48,852 nucleotides of DNA from an uncultured Lachnospiraceae bacterium (lineage in GTDB: Bacteria > Bacillota > Clostridia > Lachnospirales > Lachnospiraceae): positions 1 to 48,852 of the forward strand of contig CADANR010000001.1 of NCBI GenBank assembly GCA_902789265.1, read 5' to 3'. Below the pieces are notes generated by a model. The model ran no database searches. It had not been told where the DNA came from and was given only the letters and a program-made list of their open reading frames with translations. Both the position numbers and the translations under genes were made by a program. Shown here piece after piece: positions 7,300 through 15,784 of the stretch. Position 1 is the stretch's first letter. Each line of letters begins with the position of its first letter.

Positions 7300-8364
7300 A
7301 TGATAAGCTGCTACACGGAAAGCCAACTGGAACGTTATTCCTATTTTCGGGAACTGATGAAGGAACAGAATGTTTCTTCTTTCCTGGATTCCCTGACGGG
7401 TCTGATTTCACGTCAGTATATTTTCAGTTTTATCCACTCTCTGATTGACAACCAGGTTCCTTTTACCATGGCACTTTTAGACCTGGATAACTTTAAATTC
7501 ATCAATGACACCTACGGTCACAGAGTCGGCGACGGTGTTTTGGAAGGCGTTGCCGCCGATATGATGCGTTACTGTTCCGACATCGGAATCGTCGGCAGAA
7601 TCGGAGGCGATGAATTCCTCCTGGTAAACCTACGGGATCTGCATTACGACCAGATCAAAAGTTTCTATCTGCAGATGTATGCCAATTTTAACGTAATGCG
7701 GAAAAATATCGATGTTGGAAGCTGCTCCCCTTTTATCACGGGTACTCTCGGCAGCGCCACATTTCCTTATAATGCGGACAATTTCGATGAATTATTCCAG
7801 CTCGTGGACAAGACCCTTTACCGGGGCAAAATCAAAGGGCGTAACTGCTACATCATCTACGTGAAGGAAAAGCATGCAAATATCGAGATTCAGGAATTAA
7901 AGGGACACGGGCTGTATGTTACCTTCCACGACATCAGCAGGAAATTCGGAACCACCGGAGACATCCATGACAAAATGCTTGCCATCTTTGAAATTTTGAA
8001 AGAGGACCTTCGAATCAGCGAATTGTATTATATCGATGCAAACTGGAACTTAAGGAGCATTCATTCCGACGAGATTCTTGCAAATGTTCCGGATATCGAA
8101 AATATCATGACCCAGGATCTGTACAATTCCAACAACCTGTCCGAATTCAAGCAGCTTTCCCCCATTTTGTACAAAGCGCTTGTGGAGAGGGAAATCGAAA
8201 CAATCCTTGTAACAAGAATTGAAATCAGTCACCGTTTTTTCGGTTATCTGATGTGTGCGGAGCCCAGAACACTTCGCATCTGGCAACAGGATGAATTCGC
8301 GGTTCTGTTTTTCGCAAGCCAGCTGATTGCCGGCTATCTGTACGGGGAAGGACTGACGTTGTAA
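7300..8364 (+). CDS. GGDEF diguanylate cyclase with C-terminal GAF-like region
   Basis: About 354 residues from the ATG at 7300; a TTG at 7273 would add nine, and neither has a good ribosome site. The GGDEF domain (about 25-190) has DSLTGLISRQY, the nucleotide/metal segment LLDLDNFKFINDTYGHRVGD, and an intact GRIGGDEFLLV active site. The RxxD inhibitory site expected a few residues before GGDEF is absent (SDIG instead), so product inhibition at that site is unlikely. The rest (about 200-354) resembles a GAF-type sensory fold but is not firmly recognised. There is no membrane segment. It should make c-di-GMP from two GTP in the cytosol and lies close to a c-di-GMP riboswitch. Confidence 0.88.
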   Translation: MISCYTESQLERYSYFRELMKEQNVSSFLDSLTGLISRQYIFSFIHSLIDNQVPFTMALLDLDNFKFINDTYGHRVGDGVLEGVAADMMRYCSDIGIVGRIGGDEFLLVNLRDLHYDQIKSFYLQMYANFNVMRKNIDVGSCSPFITGTLGSATFPYNADNFDELFQLVDKTLYRGKIKGRNCYIIYVKEKHANIEIQELKGHGLYVTFHDISRKFGTTGDIHDKMLAIFEILKEDLRISELYYIDANWNLRSIHSDEILANVPDIENIMTQDLYNSNNLSEFKQLSPILYKALVEREIETILVTRIEISHRFFGYLMCAEPRTLRIWQQDEFAVLFFASQLIAGYLYGEGLTL

Positions 8365-8428
8365 TCGATGAAAAATCCGGTTCAGAACCGGCTTAGTCAT
8401 ATTTAAAAATCCATAATCACTTCAAAAA

Positions 8429-8460
8429 CGGGCAGGAGGAACATCCCTCCTGCCCGATTG
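8429..8460. terminator. bidirectional terminator between GGDEF gene and gltD-like gene
   Basis: CGGGCAGGAGG (8429-8439) and CCTCCTGCCCG (8446-8456) form an 11-bp GC-rich stem with a 6-nt loop. On the plus strand it is followed by ATTGTTTTG, and on the minus strand by TTTTTGAAG. It stops the GGDEF transcript and could also stop the long pectin operon arriving from the right. Confidence 0.85.
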
Positions 8461-8487
8461 TTTTGTCAAAAAATACCGGTAAAAAGT

Positions 8488-8520
8488 GCAAACAAAAAGC
8501 CCCTTCCGGTCAGGAAAGGG
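8488..8520 (-). terminator. terminator overlapping the end of the gltD-like gene
   Basis: On the minus strand CCCTTTCC (8520-8513) pairs with GGAAGGGG (8507-8500), then CTTTTTGTTTG follows. The hairpin includes the stop codon of the gltD-like gene and marks the end of the long uxaB-to-gltD-like operon. Confidence 0.65.
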
Positions 8521-9730
8521 ACTTCATGTATCTGTCCATATCTTCTGCAATTTCTTTCGAGTAACGGACGGCATGTACTACCGTTTTCGCTCCGGTTACC
8601 ACATCCCCTGATGCAAATACACCGGGCATTGTGGTTTCCCCTTTCTCGTTGGTTGCGAGATTTCCATGGTCATTTAATTTTAAGTCTTTGTCCCGGTTCA
8701 CCAGCTTATCCTGCGGAATCTGGGAAATGGCAATGATGACCGAATCCGCCGGGAACAACTCGGCCGTATCTTCTTTCTGCTTCAGTTTTCCGTCCTCGTC
8801 TCTGTAAGTATCACAGAATACCGGTCCCTCATCGGTGATTCGAAGGGGTGCCTTATTGTACAGAAAACGTACCCCGTCAATGGTTGCATATCCGGCTTCT
8901 TCTCTGGAAGCGGATAAATGATCGTCTCTGGAAATAACCGTTACATAACGGGAACCGTGACGGATGGCTGTACGTGCCGCATCCATAGCCGCATTTCCCG
9001 CACCGATTACCGCAACACGTTCTCCGAGATCGTAGACATCCGGATTATTCAGATAGTTAATGGCATACTGCACATTTCCGAATGTCTCTCCCGGAATATT
9101 CAACCGTTTCGGTCTCCATGCACCGGTTCCGATAAAGACGGATTTATATCCGTCATCCAAAAGATCCTGAATGCTGACACTTCCTCCCACTCCGAAATTG
9201 GGGCGGAATAAAATGCCCATTTTCTTCATTTTTTCATAATAACGATCCAGATTTGTCTTCGGAAGCCGGAATTCCGGAATTCCGTAACGCATGATTCCGC
9301 CTATTTTATCTCTGGTTTCGAAGACGGTAATCTTATAGCCCTTCTGTGCCAAAAGAATGGCAATGGTAATACCGGCAGGCCCCGCTCCGATTACCGCCAC
9401 CTTCATGTTGTTCGAAGGCATTTTCTTCTCTTCCAGTCTCTCAAAACAGGAATCGGAAATATAATTCTCGATTGCCGAAATATGTACGGGGGCTTCTTTG
9501 ATTCCCCGTACGCAATGGCCTTCACACTGCTTTTCATGATTGCAGACTAAAGAGCAGATCATGGACAGCGGATTATTCTCATAAAGCATTTCCGCAGCCT
9601 GCAGAGTATCTCCCTCTTTGAGCATTCGAATCATGTCCGGAATTCTGGTCTGAATGGGGCAACCTGCCATACAGCGCGGATTCTTACACTGAAGACATCT
9701 GTTCGCTTCTTCCAAAACATGGACTGACAT
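8510..9730 (-). CDS. GltD-like FAD/NAD(P) iron-sulfur oxidoreductase
   Basis: A 406-residue protein of the glutamate-synthase small-subunit family (GltD, NfnL, PreT relatives). The N-terminal domain holds two cysteine sets for [4Fe-4S] clusters (C12, C15, C20, C24 and C59, C63, C69, C73). The FAD-binding VIGAGPAG is near residue 113, and the NAD(P)-binding VIGAGNAAMDAARTA follows. The C-terminal FAD closing motif is ASGDVVTGAKTVVHAV. All core motifs are intact, but the chain is shorter than typical GltD (about 460) and no large subunit is encoded nearby. It is the last gene of the pectin operon, 9 nt after kdgK. A role in balancing NAD(P)H from uronate catabolism is possible but is inference. 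Confidence 0.85.
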   Translation of the reverse strand: MSVHVLEEANRCLQCKNPRCMAGCPIQTRIPDMIRMLKEGDTLQAAEMLYENNPLSMICSLVCNHEKQCEGHCVRGIKEAPVHISAIENYISDSCFERLEEKKMPSNNMKVAVIGAGPAGITIAILLAQKGYKITVFETRDKIGGIMRYGIPEFRLPKTNLDRYYEKMKKMGILFRPNFGVGGSVSIQDLLDDGYKSVFIGTGAWRPKRLNIPGETFGNVQYAINYLNNPDVYDLGERVAVIGAGNAAMDAARTAIRHGSRYVTVISRDDHLSASREEAGYATIDGVRFLYNKAPLRITDEGPVFCDTYRDEDGKLKQKEDTAELFPADSVIIAISQIPQDKLVNRDKDLKLNDHGNLATNEKGETTMPGVFASGDVVTGAKTVVHAVRYSKEIAEDMDRYMKSLS

Positions 9731-9739
9731 AATTTTTTC

Positions 9740-10765
9740 CTATCTCTGTACTCTTCCGGATGCATCTCCGCCTGCAAGTTTCTTAACTTCATCAACGGAA
9801 ACCATATTGAAGTCTCCCTCGATGGAATGCTTTAAGCAGCTTGCTGCAACAGCAAATTCGATGGTACTCTGGGGATCGTAATTGTTAACACATGCATAAA
9901 TCAAACCGCCGCCAAAGGAATCGCCGCCGCCTACACGGTCTACGATATGCATTTTGTAAGTTTTGGAGAAAAATGCTTCATTTCCGGTATAGAGCATTGC
10001 AGACCAGTTATTGTCATTTGCGGAAAGGGACTCTCTTAAGGTAATTGCAACTTTGGAGAAATGGAAGGTATCTGCCAGTTTCTTTGCTACTTCGATATAG
10101 CCTTCCTTGTTTACCTTACCGGTTGTTACATCGGTATCGCTTGCCTTGATTCCGAATACATCACTTGCATCCTCTTCGTTTGCAATGCAGACATCCACAT
10201 ACTGGCAAAGTTCTGTCATAACCTGTCCTGCTTTTTCCTTGCTCCAGAGTTTGTTACGATAGTTCAAATCGCAGCTTACGGTAATGTTTCTTTCTTTTGC
10301 AGCCTTGCATGCTTCGATGCAGATTTCAGCCACATTGTCGCCAAGGGCCGGAGTAATGCCGGTAAAATGGAACCATTCCACGCCTTCAAAAATTTTGTTC
10401 CAGTCAAAATCTTCCGATGTTGCAGTTGCAATGGAAGATCCCGCACGGTCATAAATAACCTTGGAAGGTCTCTGGCTTGCACCTTTCTCAAGATAATAAA
10501 TACCAACTCTGTCACCGCCACGGGCAATAAAGGAAGTATCCACACCAAAGCGTCTTAAGGAGTTCACGCCTGCCTGTCCGATTTCATGCTTGGGAAGCTT
10601 TGTAACAAAAGCCGCATCCAATCCGTAATTTGCCAAAGATACCGCAACGTTTGCTTCTCCGCCGCCATAGGTTGCACCGTATTTCTCTGCCTGAACGAAA
10701 CGATAATATCCTTCCGGAGCAAGACGAAGCATAATTTCACCAAATGTAACAATTTTTCCTGCCAT
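9740..10765 (-). CDS. kdgK: 2-keto-3-deoxygluconate kinase
   Basis: A 341-residue PfkB-family sugar kinase that phosphorylates 2-keto-3-deoxygluconate to KDPG with ATP in the cytosol. It shows the N-terminal GEIMLRLAPEG, the substrate-loop GGGEANVAVSLA, and the C-terminal PfkB signature DRVGGGDSFGGGLIYA whose Asp is the catalytic base. RPSKVIYDRAGSS is common in KdgK-type enzymes. The start has GAGGAAAA. Position between the KDPG aldolase and the rest of the uronate genes makes KDG the clear substrate. A 349-bp leader with short repeats separates it from the aldolase gene upstream. Confidence 0.93.
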   Translation of the reverse strand: MAGKIVTFGEIMLRLAPEGYYRFVQAEKYGATYGGGEANVAVSLANYGLDAAFVTKLPKHEIGQAGVNSLRRFGVDTSFIARGGDRVGIYYLEKGASQRPSKVIYDRAGSSIATATSEDFDWNKIFEGVEWFHFTGITPALGDNVAEICIEACKAAKERNITVSCDLNYRNKLWSKEKAGQVMTELCQYVDVCIANEEDASDVFGIKASDTDVTTGKVNKEGYIEVAKKLADTFHFSKVAITLRESLSANDNNWSAMLYTGNEAFFSKTYKMHIVDRVGGGDSFGGGLIYACVNNYDPQSTIEFAVAASCLKHSIEGDFNMVSVDEVKKLAGGDASGRVQR

Positions 10766-11114
10766 AGTATTTTCCTCGCTGTTTTCTTTTCTGTTTTTTC
10801 TGTTTCCTGACTTTTTTCTGTTCTTACTGCTTTCTTTTTGTTTTACTGCTTTTTTTCTTCTTTACTGCTTTTTTCTTCTTTACTGCTTTTTTCTTCTTTA
10901 CTGCTTTCTGTTCTGTTCTTTGCGCCTACTCTATTTCGTACAATAATTCTATTTCTGAACTCTTTTCTGAGCTCTATTTCTGAACTTTTTTCTAAGCTTA
11001 CTTTTTCTGAAATTTTTTCTGTTCTGAATTTTTCGGTCCGGTTAGTTTGCAGGAAGAGAAATCTCCTGCAAACCCGGTTTCCTTCTTTAATCACTTAATT
11101 CAAATAATGTGGGT
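10766..11114 (-). other. non-coding spacer between eda and kdgK with repeats and a hairpin
   Basis: This 349-bp gap interrupts the operon. It holds pyrimidine-rich tandem copies of about 17-18 bp (plus strand TTTACTGCTTTTTTCTTC, about 10841-10910) and, nearer eda, a hairpin with arms GTTTGCAGGA (11045-11054) and TCCTGCAAAC (11064-11073). The hairpin lacks a run of T on either side, so it looks like an RNA-processing or stabilising stem more than a terminator. An 83-codon minus ORF here is low-complexity Lys/Glu/Ser and only reflects the repeats. Confidence 0.6.
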
Positions 11115-12077
11115 TTATTTATTGCAAAGATGAACCGCAAATCCGCCGATTTCGCCTTCCAGATAAACAACCGTCATTCTGCCGTCTGCATCGTATTTTG
11201 CAGTTTCCATGTTGAAAGTGTATCCTCTTCTACCGAGATGATATACCGCTCTGTCCACATTGGTGGTGGAAATTGCAATATGACCGCTTGCTCCCAGATA
11301 GGGCTTCTTCATAACTTCAATTAAACTTCCTGCAAAAATGGAGCTGTTTCCAACCTTCTTCTCGGCTCCCAGCAAATCACAGAACTTGTCTGCAACACCA
11401 CCTGCCTCGTTTTCATCTGCCGCATTGATGCCGATATGTTTAATGCTGAAATCAAGCATGGTATCCACTGCTTCTTTGGTCATGGCTTCGATCTTGTCGA
11501 ATGCCCCTGCCTTAATCAGATCGGACTTCACCATCCAGGTTCCGCCGCAGGCAATAATTTTCTTAAATCCTAAATATTCATTGATGTTCTTTGCGCTGAT
11601 TCCGCCGGTAGGCATGAATTTCATCTGGGTATAGGGGGCGCTCATGGCCTTAATCATGGGAAGTCCGCCTGCTGCCTCTGCCGGGAAAAATTTAACAACT
11701 TCCAGTCCGCAGGCAATCGCCTGCTCCACATCCGAAGGATTTGCGCATCCCGGGGTTACGGGGATATTTTTGGAAACGCAGTACTTTACCACTTCAGGAT
11801 TCAGTCCGGGACTTACGATAAATTTCGCTCCGGCACCAACCGCACGGTCAACCTGGTCCGTTGTAAGGACGGTTCCCGCACCCACCAGCATCTCGGGAAA
11901 CTCACTTGCCATAATCCGGATTGCTTCTTCTGCAGCTGCGGTACGGAAGGTTACTTCCGCACAGGCAAGTCCGCCCTTGATCAATGCTTCTGCAAGAGGC
12001 TTCGCATCCTTTGCATCATCCAGTGCAATTACCGGTACAATTCCGATTCGATAAATCTGCTCTAATATTTCATTCAT
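11115..12077 (-). CDS. eda: KDPG/KHG aldolase fused to a VOC (glyoxalase-like) domain
   Basis: Residues 1 to about 205 are a class I KDPG aldolase, cleaving 2-keto-3-deoxy-6-phosphogluconate to pyruvate and glyceraldehyde-3-phosphate. The general-base region is EVTFRT (E41), VGAGTVLT follows, and the Schiff-base lysine is K129 in EVVKFFPAE. TGGIS and CGGTWM complete the barrel. Ordinary Eda ends near 213; here another 110 residues follow with KHIGINAADE, LLGAEKK, GHIAISTTNVDRAVYHLGRR and VYLEGEIGGFAVHL, a vicinal-oxygen-chelate fold with plausible metal ligands H214, E254, H266 and a Glu near 308. I start at 12077 (MNEILEQ, AGGAAAG site), not at the upstream ATG. Function of the extra domain is unknown. 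Confidence 0.92.
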   Translation of the reverse strand: MNEILEQIYRIGIVPVIALDDAKDAKPLAEALIKGGLACAEVTFRTAAAEEAIRIMASEFPEMLVGAGTVLTTDQVDRAVGAGAKFIVSPGLNPEVVKYCVSKNIPVTPGCANPSDVEQAIACGLEVVKFFPAEAAGGLPMIKAMSAPYTQMKFMPTGGISAKNINEYLGFKKIIACGGTWMVKSDLIKAGAFDKIEAMTKEAVDTMLDFSIKHIGINAADENEAGGVADKFCDLLGAEKKVGNSSIFAGSLIEVMKKPYLGASGHIAISTTNVDRAVYHLGRRGYTFNMETAKYDADGRMTVVYLEGEIGGFAVHLCNK

Positions 12078-12131
12078 TCTGTTCACTCTTTCCTTTTTTC
12101 GGTTTACTAAATAGTTTCCAATCTGCCGCAA

Positions 12132-12932
12132 TTAAGGCTGTTTTCCGATGTATGCCAAAATTCCGCCGTCCACATAGAGAATATGTCCGTTTACAAAATT
12201 CGATGCATCACTTGCAAGGAACAAAGCCGGTCCCTGCAGATCTTCCGGAGTTCCCCATCTTGCTGCGGGAGTTTTTGCAATAATAAAGCTGTCAAAAGGA
12301 TGACGGGATCCGTCTGCCTGACGCTCTCTGAGGGGTGCAGTCTGAGGGGTTGCAATATAACCCGGTCCGATTCCGTTGCACTGAATGTTGTACTCACCGT
12401 ACTCGGAGCAGATGTTTCTGGTTAACATTTTCAGTCCGCCCTTTGCTGCTGCATATGCACTTACGGTCTCACGTCCCAGTTCGCTCATCATGGAGCAGAT
12501 GTTGATAATTTTTCCGTGTCCTTTTTCAATCATCGTGGGAATAAATGCCTTGGATACAATGAATGGAGCATTTAAGTCAACATCCACAACCTTGCGGAAG
12601 TCTTCCGCGCTCATCTCCGTCATGGGAATTCTTTTGATGATTCCCGCATTGTTTACAAGAATGTCAACGCCGCCGAATTTTTCCTTGATGTCAGCAGCCA
12701 TTTTCTGTACTGCTTCTTCATCCGTTACGTCGCAAACATAACCGGTTGCATCGATTCCTTTTTCCTTGTAAGACTCGATTGCTTTGTTCTTCGTGTCTTC
12801 ATCCAGGCAGTTGAAAATAATTTTTGCGCCTGCTGCCGCATAACTTTCCGCAATGGCAAAGCCGATTCCGTAAACCGCACCGGTGATCAGTGCAACTTTT
12901 CCTTCCAGTGAAAACTGTTTTAACATATCCAT
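12132..12932 (-). CDS. kduD: 2-deoxy-D-gluconate / 2,5-diketo-3-deoxygluconate dehydrogenase
   Basis: A 266-residue short-chain dehydrogenase that reduces 2,5-diketo-3-deoxygluconate (DKII) to KDG in the unsaturated-uronate branch. It has the dinucleotide motif TGAVYGIG, CDVTD, the NNAG motif, and the catalytic Ser and Tyr-x-x-x-Lys in ICSMMSELGRETVSAYAAAK. The closing VNGHILYVDGG is typical of the KduD group. Its length and the next-door kduI (15 nt upstream) support the specific assignment. Confidence 0.93.
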   Translation of the reverse strand: MDMLKQFSLEGKVALITGAVYGIGFAIAESYAAAGAKIIFNCLDEDTKNKAIESYKEKGIDATGYVCDVTDEEAVQKMAADIKEKFGGVDILVNNAGIIKRIPMTEMSAEDFRKVVDVDLNAPFIVSKAFIPTMIEKGHGKIINICSMMSELGRETVSAYAAAKGGLKMLTRNICSEYGEYNIQCNGIGPGYIATPQTAPLRERQADGSRHPFDSFIIAKTPAARWGTPEDLQGPALFLASDASNFVNGHILYVDGGILAYIGKQP

Positions 12933-12947
12933 TTTTGAACTCTCCTT

Positions 12948-13811
12948 TTATCTTAAGTCTTTGTTTGCAATGTTATCCATATCGTCAAAATCCTGATTCT
13001 CTCCGACCATACCCCAGATAAAGGTATAATTTCTGGAACCGCATCCGGAGTGGATGGACCAGCTGGGAGAAATTACTGCCTGTTCGTTATGCATGATAAT
13101 GTGACGGGTTTCGGTAGGCTCTCCCATGAAATGCATGACGAAACTGTCCTCGGGAATTTCAAAGTAAAGATATACTTCCATACGACGGTCATGGGTGTGG
13201 GAAGGCATTGTATTCCATACACTTCCGGGTTCCAAATGGGTCATTCCCATTTCCAGCTGACAGCTTTCCACCTGACCGGGAAGAATATATTTGCAGATGG
13301 TTCTGTGGTTAGAATCCTCTAAAGTTCCCAGTTCCACCTTGTTTTTGTCCGATACAATGACCACGCCCTCTTCCGGGGTTCCCTCGGGTTTGATTAAAAC
13401 CGTGGGATAAGTGGTATGTGCAGGAGCGGAGTTAATATAGAACTTTGCAGGCTTCGATGCATCATCGCTTGCAAAAAGAATATCCTTTGCGCCCATTCCG
13501 ATATACATTCCTTCCCTGTGGGCTACTTTGTACACCTTTCCGTCGATGGTAATCGTTCCGGCACCGCCGATATTGATGACACCCATCTCTCTTCTTTCCA
13601 GGAAGTACTTCGCACGGAGTTCGTCTCCTGCTTCCAGTTTTAATTCCTTGGAAACCGGCATCGCGGATCCGGTAATAATTCTGTCAATATGGCTGTATAC
13701 CAGATAAATCTCATCCTCGTAAAATACCTTTTCAATGAGGAATTCCTCTCTGAGTCTTGTTGTGTCGTAGTACTTTACATCCTTCGGTGATGCTGCGGTT
13801 CTTAATTCCAT
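12948..13811 (-). CDS. kduI: 5-keto-4-deoxyuronate isomerase
   Basis: A 287-residue KduI-family cupin (usual length about 278). It converts 5-keto-4-deoxyuronate (DKI) to DKII in the cytosol. The metal site is visible in [20 protein letters not shown] (two His and a Glu), with a further His in the C-terminal [19 protein letters not shown]. The N-terminal [20 protein letters not shown] is typical of KduI. A strong AAAGGAGG site precedes the start. It lies between the pectinesterase gene and kduD, with a 122-bp repeat-bearing spacer on the pectinesterase side. Confidence 0.95.
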   Translation of the reverse strand: MELRTAASPKDVKYYDTTRLREEFLIEKVFYEDEIYLVYSHIDRIITGSAMPVSKELKLEAGDELRAKYFLERREMGVINIGGAGTITIDGKVYKVAHREGMYIGMGAKDILFASDDASKPAKFYINSAPAHTTYPTVLIKPEGTPEEGVVIVSDKNKVELGTLEDSNHRTICKYILPGQVESCQLEMGMTHLEPGSVWNTMPSHTHDRRMEVYLYFEIPEDSFVMHFMGEPTETRHIIMHNEQAVISPSWSIHSGCGSRNYTFIWGMVGENQDFDDMDNIANKDLR

Positions 13812-13840
13812 TTCTGATAAACCTCCTTTAGTTTTTCTGT

Positions 13841-13920
13841 TTATTCTGTTCTTACTGTTTCTATTCTGTTCTTACTGTTTTAATTCTGTTCTTACTGTTT
13901 TAATTCTGTTCTTAATTCTT
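13841..13920 (-). repeat. 20-bp tandem repeat, four copies, in the kduI upstream spacer
   Basis: Four units of exactly 20 bp (13841, 13861, 13881, 13901) share ATTCTGTTCTTACTGTTT on the plus strand; the fourth diverges at its end. They fill most of the gap between the pectinesterase stop and the kduI start. No protein is encoded. Confidence 0.9.
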
Positions 13921-13933
13921 ACTGCTTCAAATA

Positions 13934-14920
13934 CTACTGCTTTATTTCATCCTCGGAGAACGGTTCCCACTCTCCGTCCTTTTCGTATAGTTTCGCTTCT
14001 TCTTCTGTCAAAATCTTTGCAAAAGAAACTCTGTTTTTATCCGCTCCCGGACCGTAGGATCCGCATTCTGCGAAGAAACAGTTTTCGGCGGCTTCCTTTT
14101 TGTTCCAGTCGTGGAATCCTTCCGTTTTGATGTGATCATCCATCCTGCAGTTTACGAAAACACACTTTGCAAAGTCCCTCCAGGGTCTTGCCAGATAGAC
14201 ACTGTTCTTCGGAAGATTGTCCGATTCAAATGTACAGTCCTTAAAAAGAAAACCTGTTTTTTCTTCTTCATATGTGGACGGAGCACAGACATACCCAAGG
14301 GTATTCATTTCTCCGTTTTCAAACAGTCGAAGCAGTTCCGGCTCGCTTTTGCTTATGATTCGGCATTTTTCAAAAGCTGCAACTCCGCTGCCGAAGATAA
14401 AATCCACATCTCCCCGGATTTCGCATTCCGTAAAAGAATGTCTGGTTCTGACTCTGGGAAGAAGTTCCCCTGGTCCCGCAAATCCGTTGGGGACGCGTTC
14501 CTTTTTCGGAAGAGGTCCGACAAACAGGGTATCCTGGGCTCCCGATATCCGGCATTTTTCTGCCCGGAAACAGTCTCCGTTCGAATAGAGCGCAACGGCC
14601 TGTTTGGCTTTCTTTCTCGGTCCTGCCGAGTTTCTTACCTCAAGATTTTTTAAAATCACTTCCGGTGCATTGACAAACATGGTATAGGACCGAAAGGTTC
14701 CTCTGCGTTCTCCGTTTTCCAGTATTTCCGAAGCAGCGAAGTCCATCTCCACACAGGTTTTGTCCATTCCCTCTCCTTCGAGGATCAGCCTTGGTGTATG
14801 AATTTCCACCCGCTCTTTGTATGTTCCGGAAGGAATAATGATTCTTGCCCATTCGGAAGGCTCTTTTTTCAGAGCATCTATGGTTTTTTGTATGGATTCT
14901 TTCACGATTGTCGTAACCAT
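13934..14920 (-). CDS. pectinesterase (carbohydrate esterase family 8), cytoplasmic
   Basis: About 328 residues from MVTTIVKES. It removes methyl esters from galacturonan. CE8 hallmarks are GAQDTLF (D130, acid/base), GDVDFIFG (D173, nucleophile) and LARPWRDF (R245), on a right-handed beta-helix. No signal peptide or lipobox is present, so it should act inside the cell on imported methylated oligogalacturonides. I reject the longer TTG start at 14944 because it overlaps the preceding gene; the ATG at 14920 begins one base after that gene's TAA, indicating coupling. Confidence 0.9.
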   Translation of the reverse strand: MVTTIVKESIQKTIDALKKEPSEWARIIIPSGTYKERVEIHTPRLILEGEGMDKTCVEMDFAASEILENGERRGTFRSYTMFVNAPEVILKNLEVRNSAGPRKKAKQAVALYSNGDCFRAEKCRISGAQDTLFVGPLPKKERVPNGFAGPGELLPRVRTRHSFTECEIRGDVDFIFGSGVAAFEKCRIISKSEPELLRLFENGEMNTLGYVCAPSTYEEEKTGFLFKDCTFESDNLPKNSVYLARPWRDFAKCVFVNCRMDDHIKTEGFHDWNKKEAAENCFFAECGSYGPGADKNRVSFAKILTEEEAKLYEKDGEWEPFSEDEIKQ

Positions 14921-14921
14921 A

Positions 14922-15770
14922 TTACAACCCGCCTGCCAACTCAAACTGTTCTTCTATCAGTTTTCTGGAATCTTCTGCCGTATCCGGCGTTGTATTTTCA
15001 AGCGTAGCATGAATGAAAGGTTTTTCCCGGGCAATGAATTTCATGATCTCTTCATATTCCATCATTCCCTTTCCTGCACCCACACTGACAAGTTCTTTGT
15101 CTTTTACGATAAAATCCTTAATATGCACTACCGCAACCTCTTCATGCAGTTCCTCAATGGCCCTCCAGATGACCTCTCTGCGATTCTCGTAATTGTCGTA
15201 ATCCAACAGATTGACCGGATCGAGAATAATGCGAAGATTGGGGGATGCAATGCTATTTAACACTTCCCTTGCCCTGATTTCATCATACACAATGTGCTTG
15301 GCCACCGGTTCGATTGCCACCAAAACTCCCATGTTTTCCGCATATTCCACAACCGGTTCCAGGCCCCGGATAAAGGAATCGAGCGCTTCCTTACTTCTGC
15401 AGGCCGGTTCATAGCGATACGCCTCATTGGGTGCTCCGGTTTCGGTTCCCACCACACCGCTTCCGAGAATGGATGCGAAACGAATGTTGGCCTTGTATTT
15501 TTCCTGTATCTGCGAAAGTTTCTCCGGATTGGGATTTGCCAGATTTAAGTAGCATCCCAGTACGGCGATGTCCAATTGATTCTCTGCAAACAGATTCTTT
15601 AAATACATGGCATATCCCGGTGTCAGGGAAGAAATGCTGCTGTATTTCGGGTCATCAAACAATTTGGAAAGTGCAATGTGTGCACAGGTAAAACCCTGAT
15701 TATGAACCGTTTTCAGTCTCTCCTCAAGCGGTGCTTTGGCTGAATCATGAAGTCGTATTCCGATTCTCAT
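14922..15770 (-). CDS. sugar-phosphate isomerase/epimerase-like TIM-barrel protein
   Basis: A 282-residue protein of the xylose-isomerase-like TIM-barrel (AP endonuclease 2) superfamily. The metal ligands of that fold are visible: Glu in VAIEPVAKH, Asp in IILDPVNLLD, His in VVHIKDF and Glu in ATLENTTPD. It opens with GIRLHDSAK and has no signal peptide. It stands between the GH28 and pectinesterase genes with 14 nt and 1 nt gaps, so it is translated with pectin enzymes. Its sugar substrate is not known; a uronate or keto-sugar epimerisation is plausible but cannot be shown from sequence. Confidence 0.8.
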   Translation of the reverse strand: MRIGIRLHDSAKAPLEERLKTVHNQGFTCAHIALSKLFDDPKYSSISSLTPGYAMYLKNLFAENQLDIAVLGCYLNLANPNPEKLSQIQEKYKANIRFASILGSGVVGTETGAPNEAYRYEPACRSKEALDSFIRGLEPVVEYAENMGVLVAIEPVAKHIVYDEIRAREVLNSIASPNLRIILDPVNLLDYDNYENRREVIWRAIEELHEEVAVVHIKDFIVKDKELVSVGAGKGMMEYEEIMKFIAREKPFIHATLENTTPDTAEDSRKLIEEQFELAGGL

Positions 15771-15784
15771 TCTCTCTCCGAACT

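Noticed and set aside
8377..8392. Hairpin CCGGTT/AACCGG after the GGDEF gene
   Set aside because: Short stem with no T-run; the strong terminator at 8429-8460 explains the end better.
10843..11094. 83-codon minus-strand ORF
   Set aside because: Lys/Glu/Ser low-complexity sequence produced by the tandem repeats; no ribosome site or family resemblance.
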